Positions 51,435 through 59,499 of a DNA stretch of 64,000 nucleotides are shown here, in pieces. Under the pieces are notes generated by a model. It was not told the DNA's origin. It searched no databases and saw only the letters and a list, made by a program, of their open reading frames with translations. This DNA is from Elusimicrobiota bacterium (GTDB lineage Bacteria > Elusimicrobiota > Elusimicrobia > UBA1565 > UBA9628): contig DAIDHS010000002.1 of assembly GCA_027451985.1 (NCBI GenBank), positions 91,241 through 155,240 on the forward strand. The letters are read 5' to 3'. Every line of letters begins with the position of its first letter. Position 1 is the stretch's first letter. The position numbers and the translations under genes are program-made.

Positions 51435-52594
51435 TCCTTCCTCCCTCCTATAGCGTGCCACCGCACGTCTTGTTCCGGCGCGTCTTGAGAACGCTGAAGA
51501 GCCCTGATGTAGCGAACAATCGCCCAGCGATCATCGGGTGAAATATCCGCCGCGTGGGCCGGCATGGGGCCATAACCCTGCGAAATGACCCAATAAATGT
51601 AGCCGTCGGGCACGCTGCGCAAAGTGGAGGACTGAAGATCGGCCGGTTGAGCTTGATAGCCGCTGCCCAGCCAGGGCTTGCCCGTTCCCAGCCTGTCATG
51701 GCAGACGGCGCAATGCAGATCGAACATGTGCCGTCCCCGTTCAAGCACGCGCGCAGAAATCGGCAGCGGATTTATCAAGCTCCTCCCGCCCGACTGCGGG
51801 CTGTCGGAAAGAATAGGCATATCGCCGCGCGGCACCGTGCCATCGGGCGGCATCCGCATGCCCCGGTCATCCGCAAAAAAGCTGTCCGGCATCTCCGGAT
51901 CGAGCCTCGGCTGGTTTTCCATATTGACCATCGGCGGAATTGTCGGGAAAATTTTGATTGCCCCAACCGTTCCTGCGGCGGCGACGAGGCAGGCTGCGGC
52001 AATGGCCGCAATGGTTCTTGCCCACCAAGCGGCACCAGGCTTCTCATGGATGGGCTCTGGAAGAACTTCAACCGCGTCCCCGCCGGCTGCGCGCAAGGCT
52101 TTAGCCGCAGCGTCCGGATCGAATGGGCTATCCGTAGGCTTTTTAAGCAACAAGGCGAACTTGTCCCGCATAATATCGGGCATAGCCTCACTGCCCAGGA
52201 CCGGGTGGCCGAAGTAAGGAAGCTTGTTGAAGAGAATAAGCATTCCCAAACCCGCCGTAAATGTTCCGAAGAAGATCGCACCTTCCAAAGTGACTGGAAT
52301 CCAGGCCGGCCAACTGTTGTACGGCTTGCCGCCCATAAGCAGCGGGTAGTTGATGGCGTTGGTCCACCAGGCCAAACCGAAAGCTCCGAGCGCGCCGAAT
52401 GCGCCCATCAAGAAGACGAGGATGCCCAGCTTCGACTTCGGCAGATCAAGAGCTTCGTCTAGACCGTGTACCGGATAAGGCGTATAGGCATCTATTTCGG
52501 AGTAGCCGCCGGCTTTGAGCTTGGGAATTGCCGTCAACAGGTTCTCCGCGCTGGGGAAAAGCGCCAGGACGCCATAAACAGCAGGCTCAGACAT
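51431..52594 (-). CDS. Alternative complex III ActD-ActE fusion (DUF3341 plus cytochrome c)
   Basis: The 387-residue protein joins two normally separate subunits. Residues 1-180 are the membrane ActD part (DUF3341; AVYGVLALFPSAENLLTAIP, two helices around LGILVFLMGAFGALGAFGLA). A further helix (TIAAIAAACLVAAAGTVGAI) is followed by a periplasmic ActE-like monoheme domain with CAVCH and the usual GDGNG-like region replaced by RLGTGKPWLG. It starts at the ATG at 52594, overlapping actC by 8 bases. Confidence 0.88.
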   Translation of the reverse strand: MSEPAVYGVLALFPSAENLLTAIPKLKAGGYSEIDAYTPYPVHGLDEALDLPKSKLGILVFLMGAFGALGAFGLAWWTNAINYPLLMGGKPYNSWPAWIPVTLEGAIFFGTFTAGLGMLILFNKLPYFGHPVLGSEAMPDIMRDKFALLLKKPTDSPFDPDAAAKALRAAGGDAVEVLPEPIHEKPGAAWWARTIAAIAAACLVAAAGTVGAIKIFPTIPPMVNMENQPRLDPEMPDSFFADDRGMRMPPDGTVPRGDMPILSDSPQSGGRSLINPLPISARVLERGRHMFDLHCAVCHDRLGTGKPWLGSGYQAQPADLQSSTLRSVPDGYIYWVISQGYGPMPAHAADISPDDRWAIVRYIRALQRSQDAPEQDVRWHAIGGRKE

Positions 52595-54011
52595 GTCCTG
52601 TCTCCATGAGCCTAGCGCGTTCGGGGTCCCGCGCCGAAGTCCGTCGCCGCGCAAGCTCCTGGACGATGTCGGGCTTGACCTCCCAAGCCGCGATGAGAGG
52701 AATATTCTTCAGGAAAAGCAGAAGAAGCGTAAGGAAGATTCCAATAGAACCCAAAAGAATACCCCAGTCGACAGGGGTAGGTTTGTAGATTCCCCATGTC
52801 GCGGGCAGGTAGTCGCGATGAAGGGAGAGAATAATGATGGTATAGCGTTCCATCCACATCCCCAGCGTCACGCCGGATGAAACCAGCACCATGATGGGCA
52901 CGGAACGGCGGAACTTCGGCACCCACAGCAACTGAGGCAAAAGGCAATTGCAGAAGATCGTCAGGCACCCCGCCCACCATTGGTCTCCAAAGACGTAATT
53001 CACAAAAATGTAGCGGACGAAGTCATTCGAACTGTACCAAGCCGTAAAACCTTCCATGAGATACGCGTACGCCATGACGCACGAGAGGAAGAGCACCATC
53101 TTGTTCAGAAGGTCCATGTGCCGCATAGTGATGTAGTTTTCCAACTTCATCGTTGTCCGCACAAAGGCAAAGACCAGCACCACGCCGGCGAATCCCGAGA
53201 AGGCCGCCCCGACCACGAAATAGGGCGGGAAAATGGTCATGTGCCATCCGGGCACAACGGAAGCAGCGAAATCCATCGACACGATGCTGTGAACGCTCAA
53301 GGCCAGGGTGGTGGTGAGACCGGCCAAAAGAAGATACGCCTGCTCATATTGGAGCCAGTGTCTAGCGTCTCCAACCCAGCCCCAGCTCAACACGCTGAAA
53401 ATGGCGCGCTTAATCTTACTCTTAACCCGCCCGCGCAAGGAAGCGAAGTCGGGAATCAAGCCCAAATACCAGAAGAAAACAGACACGCTGAAGTAAGTGA
53501 AGACAGCAAAGACGTCCCATATGAGCGGAGAGCGAAAATCAGGCCACAGGTCCCGCTCATTGGGATAAGGGAGCAACCAATGCGGCAACCATGGGCGGCC
53601 GATATGAATGGCCGGGAACATCATCGCGCAGATAAAAGCAAAAACCGTCACGGCCTCGGCAATCCGACAGATAGCATTGCGCCAGCGCTGGCGGAACAAA
53701 AGAAGAATAACCGAGATCAAGGTTCCGGCATGTCCAATGCCGACCCAAAACACAAAATTAACGATTAAAAAACCCCACACCACGGGCACGTTGTTTCCCA
53801 TAGTGCCGATGCCCGTCGAGATCATGTAGCCCACGGCAGAAAAGCCGAGAAGAGCCATCAGGCTGGTAATCGCGATGGCGATATACCAGGAGCGCGGCGG
53901 TTTGGTCTCGATGAGTTCCAAAACATGCTGGTCGAGGCCGGCGATGGAGACATCCCCCTCAACGATGGGATCAAGACGAAGCTCTGGCGGCAGCACGATG
54001 GCCTCAGACAC
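52587..54011 (-). CDS. actC: Alternative complex III subunit ActC (NrfD-like)
   Basis: The 474-residue membrane protein has about ten helices and belongs to the NrfD/PsrC family, which binds quinol next to the Fe-S subunit. Its N-terminal segment (IETKPPRSWYIAIAITSLMA) and central SMDFAASVVPGWHMTIFPPYF block are typical of ActC. It overlaps actB by 8 bases upstream and actD/E by 8 bases downstream. In the complex it passes electrons from menaquinol toward ActB and the heme subunits; direction could reverse during electron uptake. Confidence 0.93.
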   Translation of the reverse strand: MSEAIVLPPELRLDPIVEGDVSIAGLDQHVLELIETKPPRSWYIAIAITSLMALLGFSAVGYMISTGIGTMGNNVPVVWGFLIVNFVFWVGIGHAGTLISVILLLFRQRWRNAICRIAEAVTVFAFICAMMFPAIHIGRPWLPHWLLPYPNERDLWPDFRSPLIWDVFAVFTYFSVSVFFWYLGLIPDFASLRGRVKSKIKRAIFSVLSWGWVGDARHWLQYEQAYLLLAGLTTTLALSVHSIVSMDFAASVVPGWHMTIFPPYFVVGAAFSGFAGVVLVFAFVRTTMKLENYITMRHMDLLNKMVLFLSCVMAYAYLMEGFTAWYSSNDFVRYIFVNYVFGDQWWAGCLTIFCNCLLPQLLWVPKFRRSVPIMVLVSSGVTLGMWMERYTIIILSLHRDYLPATWGIYKPTPVDWGILLGSIGIFLTLLLLFLKNIPLIAAWEVKPDIVQELARRRTSARDPERARLMETGHV

Positions 54012-56949
54012 GACGCACCTCTTTAGGCGGGTTTTTTAGCTCAGCTAAGTAGGTGACTGCCGGTCGGGTGCCCACTTCCTCGAGAACCTTGAATCCTCGA
54101 TCGCTGCGCGAGAGCTTGGAGATGCGGCTCTCCGGGTCCTTTAAGTCGCCGAAGACGATTGCGTCGGCGGGGCAGGCCACGGCGCACGCAGGGACGATCT
54201 CCCCGTCGCGGAGAGGACGGTTTTGATCCTTCGCTATCTGAGTGCCGTTGCGGATGCGCTGGACGCAGAAGGTGCATTTTTCCGCCACACCGCGCGGCCG
54301 GACGGTGACCTCAGGATTGAAGGCGAGCGCAAGAGGATCCTTTATGGAGCTCGTATAGTCGAAAAAATTAAAGCGCCGTGCAATGTACGGACAATTCGCC
54401 AAACAGTACCTGACTCCGATGCAGCGGTTGTAAACCTGCTCATTGAGGCCGTCGCTGCTGTGTACCGATGCCGACACCGGACAAACAGGCTCGCACGGCG
54501 CATCATCACACTGTTGGCACATAATCAACGAATGGGCAAGTTCCGGATTCTCTTTCGGCCCCACGTAGTAGACGTCGCTGCGGACCCAATGCATGATCCG
54601 CCCCCGTGAAACCTGCTCGGGGCCTACCACAGGAATGTTGTTCTCAGATTGGCAGGAAATTTGGCAGGTGGCGCAACCGACGCAGGCCGAGAGATCCACC
54701 GCCATGCCCCATTTATGCTCCGGCCACTCGGGGTTTCCATATAGGGTTGCCAACTCCTTCTCATCTTTGGGCGGTTTGGCGTTGCGTCGGTACTCATCCA
54801 TGGACCACAGGCGCACGATGTCGCCGCGGCCTTGCGTGCTGAACTCCTTTTGCGATCGGACCAACGGCTGGCGGCCGGCCGCACGGGAAATGGATACGCC
54901 CAGCCGCAAAAAGGGCGCAGGGCCATCGTCAGCCACAAGCGGGAACATATTGGTCCCGATGCCCTCGGCAACATCTCCCTTGCGCCCGTAGCCCAAGGCG
55001 GCGAACGCGGTTCCCTCCGCTTGGCCGGGCTGCACTAAGATGGGCAATACGGCGTTTTGGGTTCCGTCTGCGACTGAAACCGAATCACCATCGGACACGC
55101 CGAATTTCTTCGAGTCCTCCGGAGATATGGCCAGATAGTTTCCCCAGCAGACTTTCGACACCGGATCCGGCAGTTCCTGGAGCCATCCTATATTGGCGTA
55201 ACGTCCGTCCCAGACCTTAAGATCAGGCTCCAACAGCAATTCCAGGCCCGTCGAAGCCTCCGCGGAGGCCGCCGATCTCGCGGCATCCTTAAGGGCTTCC
55301 GGCCGCATCCTGCGGAGCGGGCGCGAAACGGCTTGTCGGCGCAATATCCCGTCACAGACGGCGGCCGTCCAAAACTGATCAAAACTTGCCGGCGTACCCG
55401 CGGGATAGACCTCTTTGCGCCAGCGCGCCATCAGATATTGACGCGGCTCTGTTTCGATTTCCGATGATTCAGTCAATTCTTTAGCCCAATCAAGAAGGAT
55501 TTCCTCTGTTTGCCGCGTGTCGTAGAGCGGCTGCACAAGCGGCTGCTGCAGACTGAGCAAATCCGTGGATGTCTCGAAGTCATTCCAACTTTCCAGCCAA
55601 TGATTAATCGGAAGGATGACGTCGCAGCGGCGAGCCGTTTCGTCCTCCTGAAGACCCAGAAAGATCTTCATGGGCGTCTTGGCCAGATCGTGGTTGAATT
55701 CGTCCGCGTTAACAAACCCGTAGGATGGATTGGTCTCGCAGAAAATGGCCGCCCCGTAGGCTCCTCGGGCCAGTTCGCGGGAAAGCCGCGCCATATCCAA
55801 TGGTTCGGCCAACGGCGGGGCGTCGACTGAATGGCTCGTATCAACCGAGTGGCCTTCGGCTCCCGTCATGAAATTAATCAAAGCGACGGCGGCATGGGCT
55901 TCCGGCGGCAACGCGGGTCCGGCCAACACAAGGCTCTCTCGGCCCACGCGGGCTAAATCAGCCGTAAGCGCCGACAAAACTGCCCAGTCCAGGCCGTGTC
56001 GGCGGGCAATGGCATCCAGGTTAAAAGGTCTGAGCACTTCGCTCCCGAGCTTTCCGGGCAATCCCATTCCATGCCTGTGATGGAGAGCCCACGCGATAGC
56101 AAAAGCAATTTGAGCCGCAGCGGAGGGCTTAATCCGAATCCGCGCATCCGCTTTAGCCCCCGTCAGGCTCAAACGGCTCTCGAAAGCATAAAAACGGCTC
56201 ATAAGATGTTTGGGTGTGGCGGGTTTTCGGTTGAAAGCAAAACCCGCGGCAGCCTCCACGGCCCCTTCCATGCTTCCCAAAAAATCCGCCTCGAAAGACG
56301 CGAGAACCTTCGCCCGCTCCATGCGGTAGCGAGGCACCGCAAAAGACCCATAAAGCGCCTCGGCGGCCTTGCGCTCCGAAAGCCCGCGGGCCGGTTCCCA
56401 TTCCACGTGCTTGAGGCCGGGAAGAGTTTTGCGCAGGTCGGCGATGACCGAACGCCTGGTAGGAGAAATAACGGCAGGCGTCAGCAGCAGGACGGGTTGC
56501 TTATTCTTGGCCGACTTTCTCAGGGAGGTCAAAATTAAATTTTCGACCTCATCCCAACTCGACTGCCGTCCGCTAATTCTCGGGTGGCGCAAACGCTGAG
56601 GATCATAGAGGCCTAAAATTTCCGCCTGCGTGCGCAGCGATGTTTTCCCCTTGAATATAGGATGCTCATCGTTCCCATCGATGTGAATCGGCCGCCCCTC
56701 CCGGGCCTTTACTAGAACGCCGTACGCGCTCAGCCCCTCCTGATAGGTGCTGGCGTAGTAGTTGGCAATTCCAGGGATGACATCCGCCGGCTTTTTTGAG
56801 TAAGGGACTATGACATCCTTATCCGAGGCCTTGCAGCCGGCCGTTCCAGCCAATGCGGCTGAAGCGGCCATCAAACTCAAAAACCGGCGGCGAGAAATCG
56901 CTTTTTGTCCGAGAGATTCTTCGCCCATCTGAATCGAGAGTTTATCCAT
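54004..56949 (-). CDS. actB: Alternative complex III subunit ActB (molybdopterin-like plus Fe-S)
   Basis: The 981-residue protein starts with a Tat signal (SRRRFLSLMAAS). The first 700 residues form a molybdopterin-oxidoreductase-like domain that in ActB carries no metal cofactor. The last 250 residues are a ferredoxin-type domain with cluster ligands in CVGCATCQISC, CQQCDDAPCEPVCP, CIGVRYCLANCP and CTFCVQRIRN / CAVACPAD. Length is normal for the fused form. It is encoded after a 69-residue small ORF that overlaps its start by 8 bases. The tatA gene of the same operon could help its export. Confidence 0.95.
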   Translation of the reverse strand: MDKLSIQMGEESLGQKAISRRRFLSLMAASAALAGTAGCKASDKDVIVPYSKKPADVIPGIANYYASTYQEGLSAYGVLVKAREGRPIHIDGNDEHPIFKGKTSLRTQAEILGLYDPQRLRHPRISGRQSSWDEVENLILTSLRKSAKNKQPVLLLTPAVISPTRRSVIADLRKTLPGLKHVEWEPARGLSERKAAEALYGSFAVPRYRMERAKVLASFEADFLGSMEGAVEAAAGFAFNRKPATPKHLMSRFYAFESRLSLTGAKADARIRIKPSAAAQIAFAIAWALHHRHGMGLPGKLGSEVLRPFNLDAIARRHGLDWAVLSALTADLARVGRESLVLAGPALPPEAHAAVALINFMTGAEGHSVDTSHSVDAPPLAEPLDMARLSRELARGAYGAAIFCETNPSYGFVNADEFNHDLAKTPMKIFLGLQEDETARRCDVILPINHWLESWNDFETSTDLLSLQQPLVQPLYDTRQTEEILLDWAKELTESSEIETEPRQYLMARWRKEVYPAGTPASFDQFWTAAVCDGILRRQAVSRPLRRMRPEALKDAARSAASAEASTGLELLLEPDLKVWDGRYANIGWLQELPDPVSKVCWGNYLAISPEDSKKFGVSDGDSVSVADGTQNAVLPILVQPGQAEGTAFAALGYGRKGDVAEGIGTNMFPLVADDGPAPFLRLGVSISRAAGRQPLVRSQKEFSTQGRGDIVRLWSMDEYRRNAKPPKDEKELATLYGNPEWPEHKWGMAVDLSACVGCATCQISCQSENNIPVVGPEQVSRGRIMHWVRSDVYYVGPKENPELAHSLIMCQQCDDAPCEPVCPVSASVHSSDGLNEQVYNRCIGVRYCLANCPYIARRFNFFDYTSSIKDPLALAFNPEVTVRPRGVAEKCTFCVQRIRNGTQIAKDQNRPLRDGEIVPACAVACPADAIVFGDLKDPESRISKLSRSDRGFKVLEEVGTRPAVTYLAELKNPPKEVRRV

Positions 56950-57151
56950 GACGTTTCACCGATCCGCTCGCAGGCCTGATGCTCCCCCACGCACCATGGG
57001 ACTTCGCATTAAAGCGCGGGCCTCTCCGCTTTAACTCGGAGAGCAATCGGAGACCCGACGGCAAAATATTTTTTGCCACAACCACGACCGCCGAAATCGC
57101 AATAAGGAAAACTTCACGCCGAGTCAGCACCGGCTCTCTCGTCTCTTTCAT
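56942..57151 (-). CDS. Small membrane protein between actA and actB
   Basis: The 69-residue frame begins 4 bases after the actA stop and ends 8 bases inside actB, so it is translated within the operon. Residues 10-30 (TRREVFLIAISAVVVVAKN) look like a Tat-type signal or membrane anchor; the remainder is basic (KRRGPRFNAK). There is no heme or Fe-S motif. I know no such subunit in described alternative complex III operons, so it is either an assembly aid, a Tat-guided peptide or a small accessory subunit. Confidence 0.6.
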   Translation of the reverse strand: MKETREPVLTRREVFLIAISAVVVVAKNILPSGLRLLSELKRRGPRFNAKSHGAWGSIRPASGSVKRHG

Positions 57152-57155
57152 ATGG

Positions 57156-57713
57156 CTAGCGATGGCAGGCCGTGCAATCGGTCGGCCCCCTCTTTATGGA
57201 AGAATTCGGCGGCAGATACGGCTCCGGGTGCCGATGGCAGGCTAGGCACCGCCCCATGCGCATATTCATGACGCGGCGCACCACATTCATTTTCTGCACG
57301 GGGCCATGACAGCTTTGACACTGAATTCCCGCGTTGATGTGCGCGCGATGATCGAAGAACACGTGCTGGGGAAGATGGTAAATCCGTTTCCACTCAAGAG
57401 ACTTGTCGGATTTCACCAAACTCTCGATTGTCTTGCTGTAAGGGCTATTCACAAAATGATGGCAATTCAGACAGGTCTGGAAAGCGGGCACTGTGGCGTA
57501 ACGGCTGCGCCCGGCATTCGTATGGCAATACTCGCACGGGATATGGTTAATCCCGGCATGGATGAGGTGTGAAAACGGCATGGGCTGCGTCGGTTCGTAG
57601 CCAATCGCGTATCGGTCCGGCTCCGCCAGGAATCCCGCCACAAGGATGGTGACGATGATGCACAATGCACCCACCGGCATCACGAGACGCCAAAACCTAT
57701 CCTTCGGATGCAT
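57156..57713 (-). CDS. actA: Alternative complex III pentaheme cytochrome ActA
   Basis: The 185-residue protein has an N-terminal membrane helix (VMPVGALCIIVTILVAGFLA) and five CxxCH sites: CEYCH, CLNCH, CQSCH, CLACH and CTACH. This count and the length match ActA. It carries electrons from the Fe-S and NrfD subunits to soluble carriers. It lies 13 bases after the upstream cytochrome gene. Confidence 0.94.
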   Translation of the reverse strand: MHPKDRFWRLVMPVGALCIIVTILVAGFLAEPDRYAIGYEPTQPMPFSHLIHAGINHIPCEYCHTNAGRSRYATVPAFQTCLNCHHFVNSPYSKTIESLVKSDKSLEWKRIYHLPQHVFFDHRAHINAGIQCQSCHGPVQKMNVVRRVMNMRMGRCLACHRHPEPYLPPNSSIKRGPTDCTACHR

Positions 57714-57726
57714 CAGAACGTATTAC

Positions 57727-58170
57727 CTAGTCATGCCCGACGCCGTGCGTTTTCCCGCCCTTCCCGGCATATTTTTTCGCTTCCAGACTGCGGAGGTAAG
57801 CGACGACATCAGCGATCTGATCATCGTTCAGCTGCCCTTTCCAGGCCGGCATTTTACCGGCCTTCCCGTTTCGGATGATGTCGGTCACCTGAGTATCCGT
57901 AAGCTGGCGAACCCGGCTCGATGTCAGATTCATGAGGGCAACATCCACGCCGAAAGCGCTCGCCATAGCCGGATTGCCTGTAGCCGAAGCCGCGTGACAG
58001 GTCACGCAGTTAGTCTGAAAAACCTTCGCTCCGGCTAGCGTCGGATCCGGGGCGGCGCCCTTGGCGGTCGCCGCATTTTTTCCTTCAGCGCATGCAATGC
58101 CGCCAGCAAGCACCGCTCCGGCAAGCGCCAAAAATCCCGCCGCCCTCCCAAAGCCGCTCTTTACTCTCAT
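57727..58170 (-). CDS. Small monoheme cytochrome c (class I)
   Basis: The 147-residue protein has a lipoprotein-like signal (LAGAVLAGGIAC) and a class I cytochrome fold: heme site CVTCHAAS, conserved DIIRNGKAGKMPAWKGQLND with the Met ligand, and a C-terminal IADVVAYLRSLE helix. It resembles cytochrome c6/c555-type carriers. It overlaps tatA by ATGA and precedes actA, so it is probably the soluble partner of alternative complex III. Confidence 0.9.
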   Translation of the reverse strand: MRVKSGFGRAAGFLALAGAVLAGGIACAEGKNAATAKGAAPDPTLAGAKVFQTNCVTCHAASATGNPAMASAFGVDVALMNLTSSRVRQLTDTQVTDIIRNGKAGKMPAWKGQLNDDQIADVVAYLRSLEAKKYAGKGGKTHGVGHD

Positions 58171-58367
58171 CTCTTGTTCCCTCCCGGCTTCCCCGTAACA
58201 TCTTCCTCCACCGCCGGCTTTCCCTCCGCAGCCTCACGGAGTCCGGACTTAAAAGCATTAAACGTCCGGCCGAGGGAGCGCGCCGCCTCGGGAAGCTTAT
58301 CGCTGCCGAAAAGAACCAGCGCCACCAACGCCACGACGATGATTTCCGAATAACTGAAGTCGAACAT
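58167..58367 (-). CDS. tatA: Twin-arginine translocase subunit TatA/E
   Basis: The 66-residue protein has the single N-terminal helix, the conserved FGSDKLPEAARSLGRTFNAF amphipathic region and a charged tail, as in TatA/TatE. It forms the pore of the Tat export system for folded cofactor proteins. Being first in the act operon, it suggests a dedicated subunit for exporting ActB, the Tat-signal protein of this cluster. No tatC is in view. Confidence 0.93.
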   Translation of the reverse strand: MFDFSYSEIIVVALVALVLFGSDKLPEAARSLGRTFNAFKSGLREAAEGKPAVEEDVTGKPGGNKR

Positions 58368-58441
58368 TGTCTTATCAGAACCTCGCTGATATCATAGCCC
58401 GCTTGCGGCGGCCGCTAAAATGACGCAACGCACAACTCCTT

Positions 58442-58455
58442 TTGATAAAAATCAA
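58442..58455 (-). promoter_or_regulatory. FNR box upstream of the alternative complex III operon
   Basis: TTGATAAAAATCAA is a perfect TTGAT-N4-ATCAA. It overlaps the stop codon of the Crp/Fnr gene at 58452. On the minus strand, ATTTTA (58416-58421) could be the -10 box, putting the box centre about 40 bases before the start, as for FNR class II activation of tatA-actF. Confidence 0.78.
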
Positions 58456-59222
58456 AGGTTTGACAGCCTGGCGGCATAACGCAGACGCGCATCGTTCCAT
58501 ATCCGCACATGACGGCCATCAACCTGTATAATCTTGCTTTGCTCCAAATCGGCCAGAATCCGACAAATCACCTCCGGGGAGGTTCCCAACATCTCGGCCA
58601 AGTCTCTCCGCGATTCTCCGATGTAGGCCCGCTCAGCTTTGCCGCCCACGGCTTCCTTCCGGCTGAAAATAAGGCGCGCCAAGCGCTGCCGAATGGTCAG
58701 CAGCCCCATTTCGGCCAGCGAATATTGCGTCTCTGCCAGCCGCTTCGCCAAGTGCCGCAGGATTAGCCGTGATACGTCTATTTCCCGCTTCATAAATTCA
58801 AGAAACCTTCCCGCTTCCACAAAGCAGACCCTGGTTCCTTCATCAAGAACCTCGGCAGAGGCTTCGTACGGAGCGCCGGTCGACACGCCTCCCACCAGGG
58901 CCCTTTCTCCCAGCAAATCGGGAGCGCTAACGACGCGCAAAATCTGCCGTCCTCCCCAACTTTCGGAAGAGACCAGCTTAATACGGCCGGCACAAATGAA
59001 ATAAAGTCCCAGCGGATCATTCCCCTGATAAAACAGAATATTTCTGGAAGAATATGAGCGGCTCTTCCATTGGGAAAACCACTCTTCGGTGAGACTGCGT
59101 GAGAGCCCTTGCGCCGATGACCACCGCGCGAAGACGCATTCGCTTCCATTATATGCGGCGGGGCACCGCCCGCGGATGGCTTTGCAGAGAGCCGACCCGG
59201 CTCCCCTCCTCTCCAATTCCAT
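58452..59222 (-). CDS. Crp/Fnr family regulator, second
   Basis: The 256-residue protein has three cysteines in its first 30 residues (13, 20 and 29) and one at 133, a pattern that could hold an Fe-S cluster although the spacing differs from E. coli FNR. A cyclic-nucleotide-fold domain (RNILFYQGNDPLGLYFICAG, LLGERALVGGV) is followed by a C-terminal HTH with recognition helix TSPEVICRILADLE (E-x-x-C-R, differing from FNR at Ser). It lies upstream of tatA-actF on the same strand and is divergent from a monoheme cytochrome. Its own target sequence is not predictable with confidence. Confidence 0.88.
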   Translation of the reverse strand: MELERRGAGSALCKAIRGRCPAAYNGSECVFARWSSAQGLSRSLTEEWFSQWKSRSYSSRNILFYQGNDPLGLYFICAGRIKLVSSESWGGRQILRVVSAPDLLGERALVGGVSTGAPYEASAEVLDEGTRVCFVEAGRFLEFMKREIDVSRLILRHLAKRLAETQYSLAEMGLLTIRQRLARLIFSRKEAVGGKAERAYIGESRRDLAEMLGTSPEVICRILADLEQSKIIQVDGRHVRIWNDARLRYAARLSNL

Positions 59223-59324
59223 ATCTTGAATAATGCCTGACTTTAGTCCGCTGAGCCTTTGAGCCTTTTATTATTTATAGCCAAACGGGAATATGCCCCG
59301 CGATAAAGAATGTCAACCGCGATA

Positions 59325-59338
59325 TTGATTCTTATCAA
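59325..59338. promoter_or_regulatory. FNR box between the second regulator and the cytochrome gene
   Basis: TTGATTCTTATCAA is a perfect TTGAT-N4-ATCAA, about 100 bases upstream of the regulator's ATG (minus strand) and about 120 bases upstream of the predicted sigma-54 start of the cytochrome gene (plus strand). It could serve either gene or both. Confidence 0.78.
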
Positions 59339-59424
59339 GGTTCGCCGTTCTATTCTTGCGCATTTAATGCTCAACAGTGCCGATGGTTCTAGACAAACAG
59401 ACTGATGAAAACCTCTGAACAACA

Positions 59425-59439
59425 AGGCTGCTATGTTGC
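59425..59439 (+). promoter_or_regulatory. Sigma-54 promoter of the second monoheme cytochrome
   Basis: AGGCTGCTATGTTGC has GG-N10-GC and a perfect TTGC. It shares the ATGTTGC half with the promoters at 38434 and 46711. Transcription would begin near 59451, giving a 49-nt leader that contains AGGAGGAG. Confidence 0.65.
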
Positions 59440-59499
59440 GTAACCTTAATTTACTAGGCGTCGTGGCGCATATTCTTGATAGATGAGGAGGAGACTACG

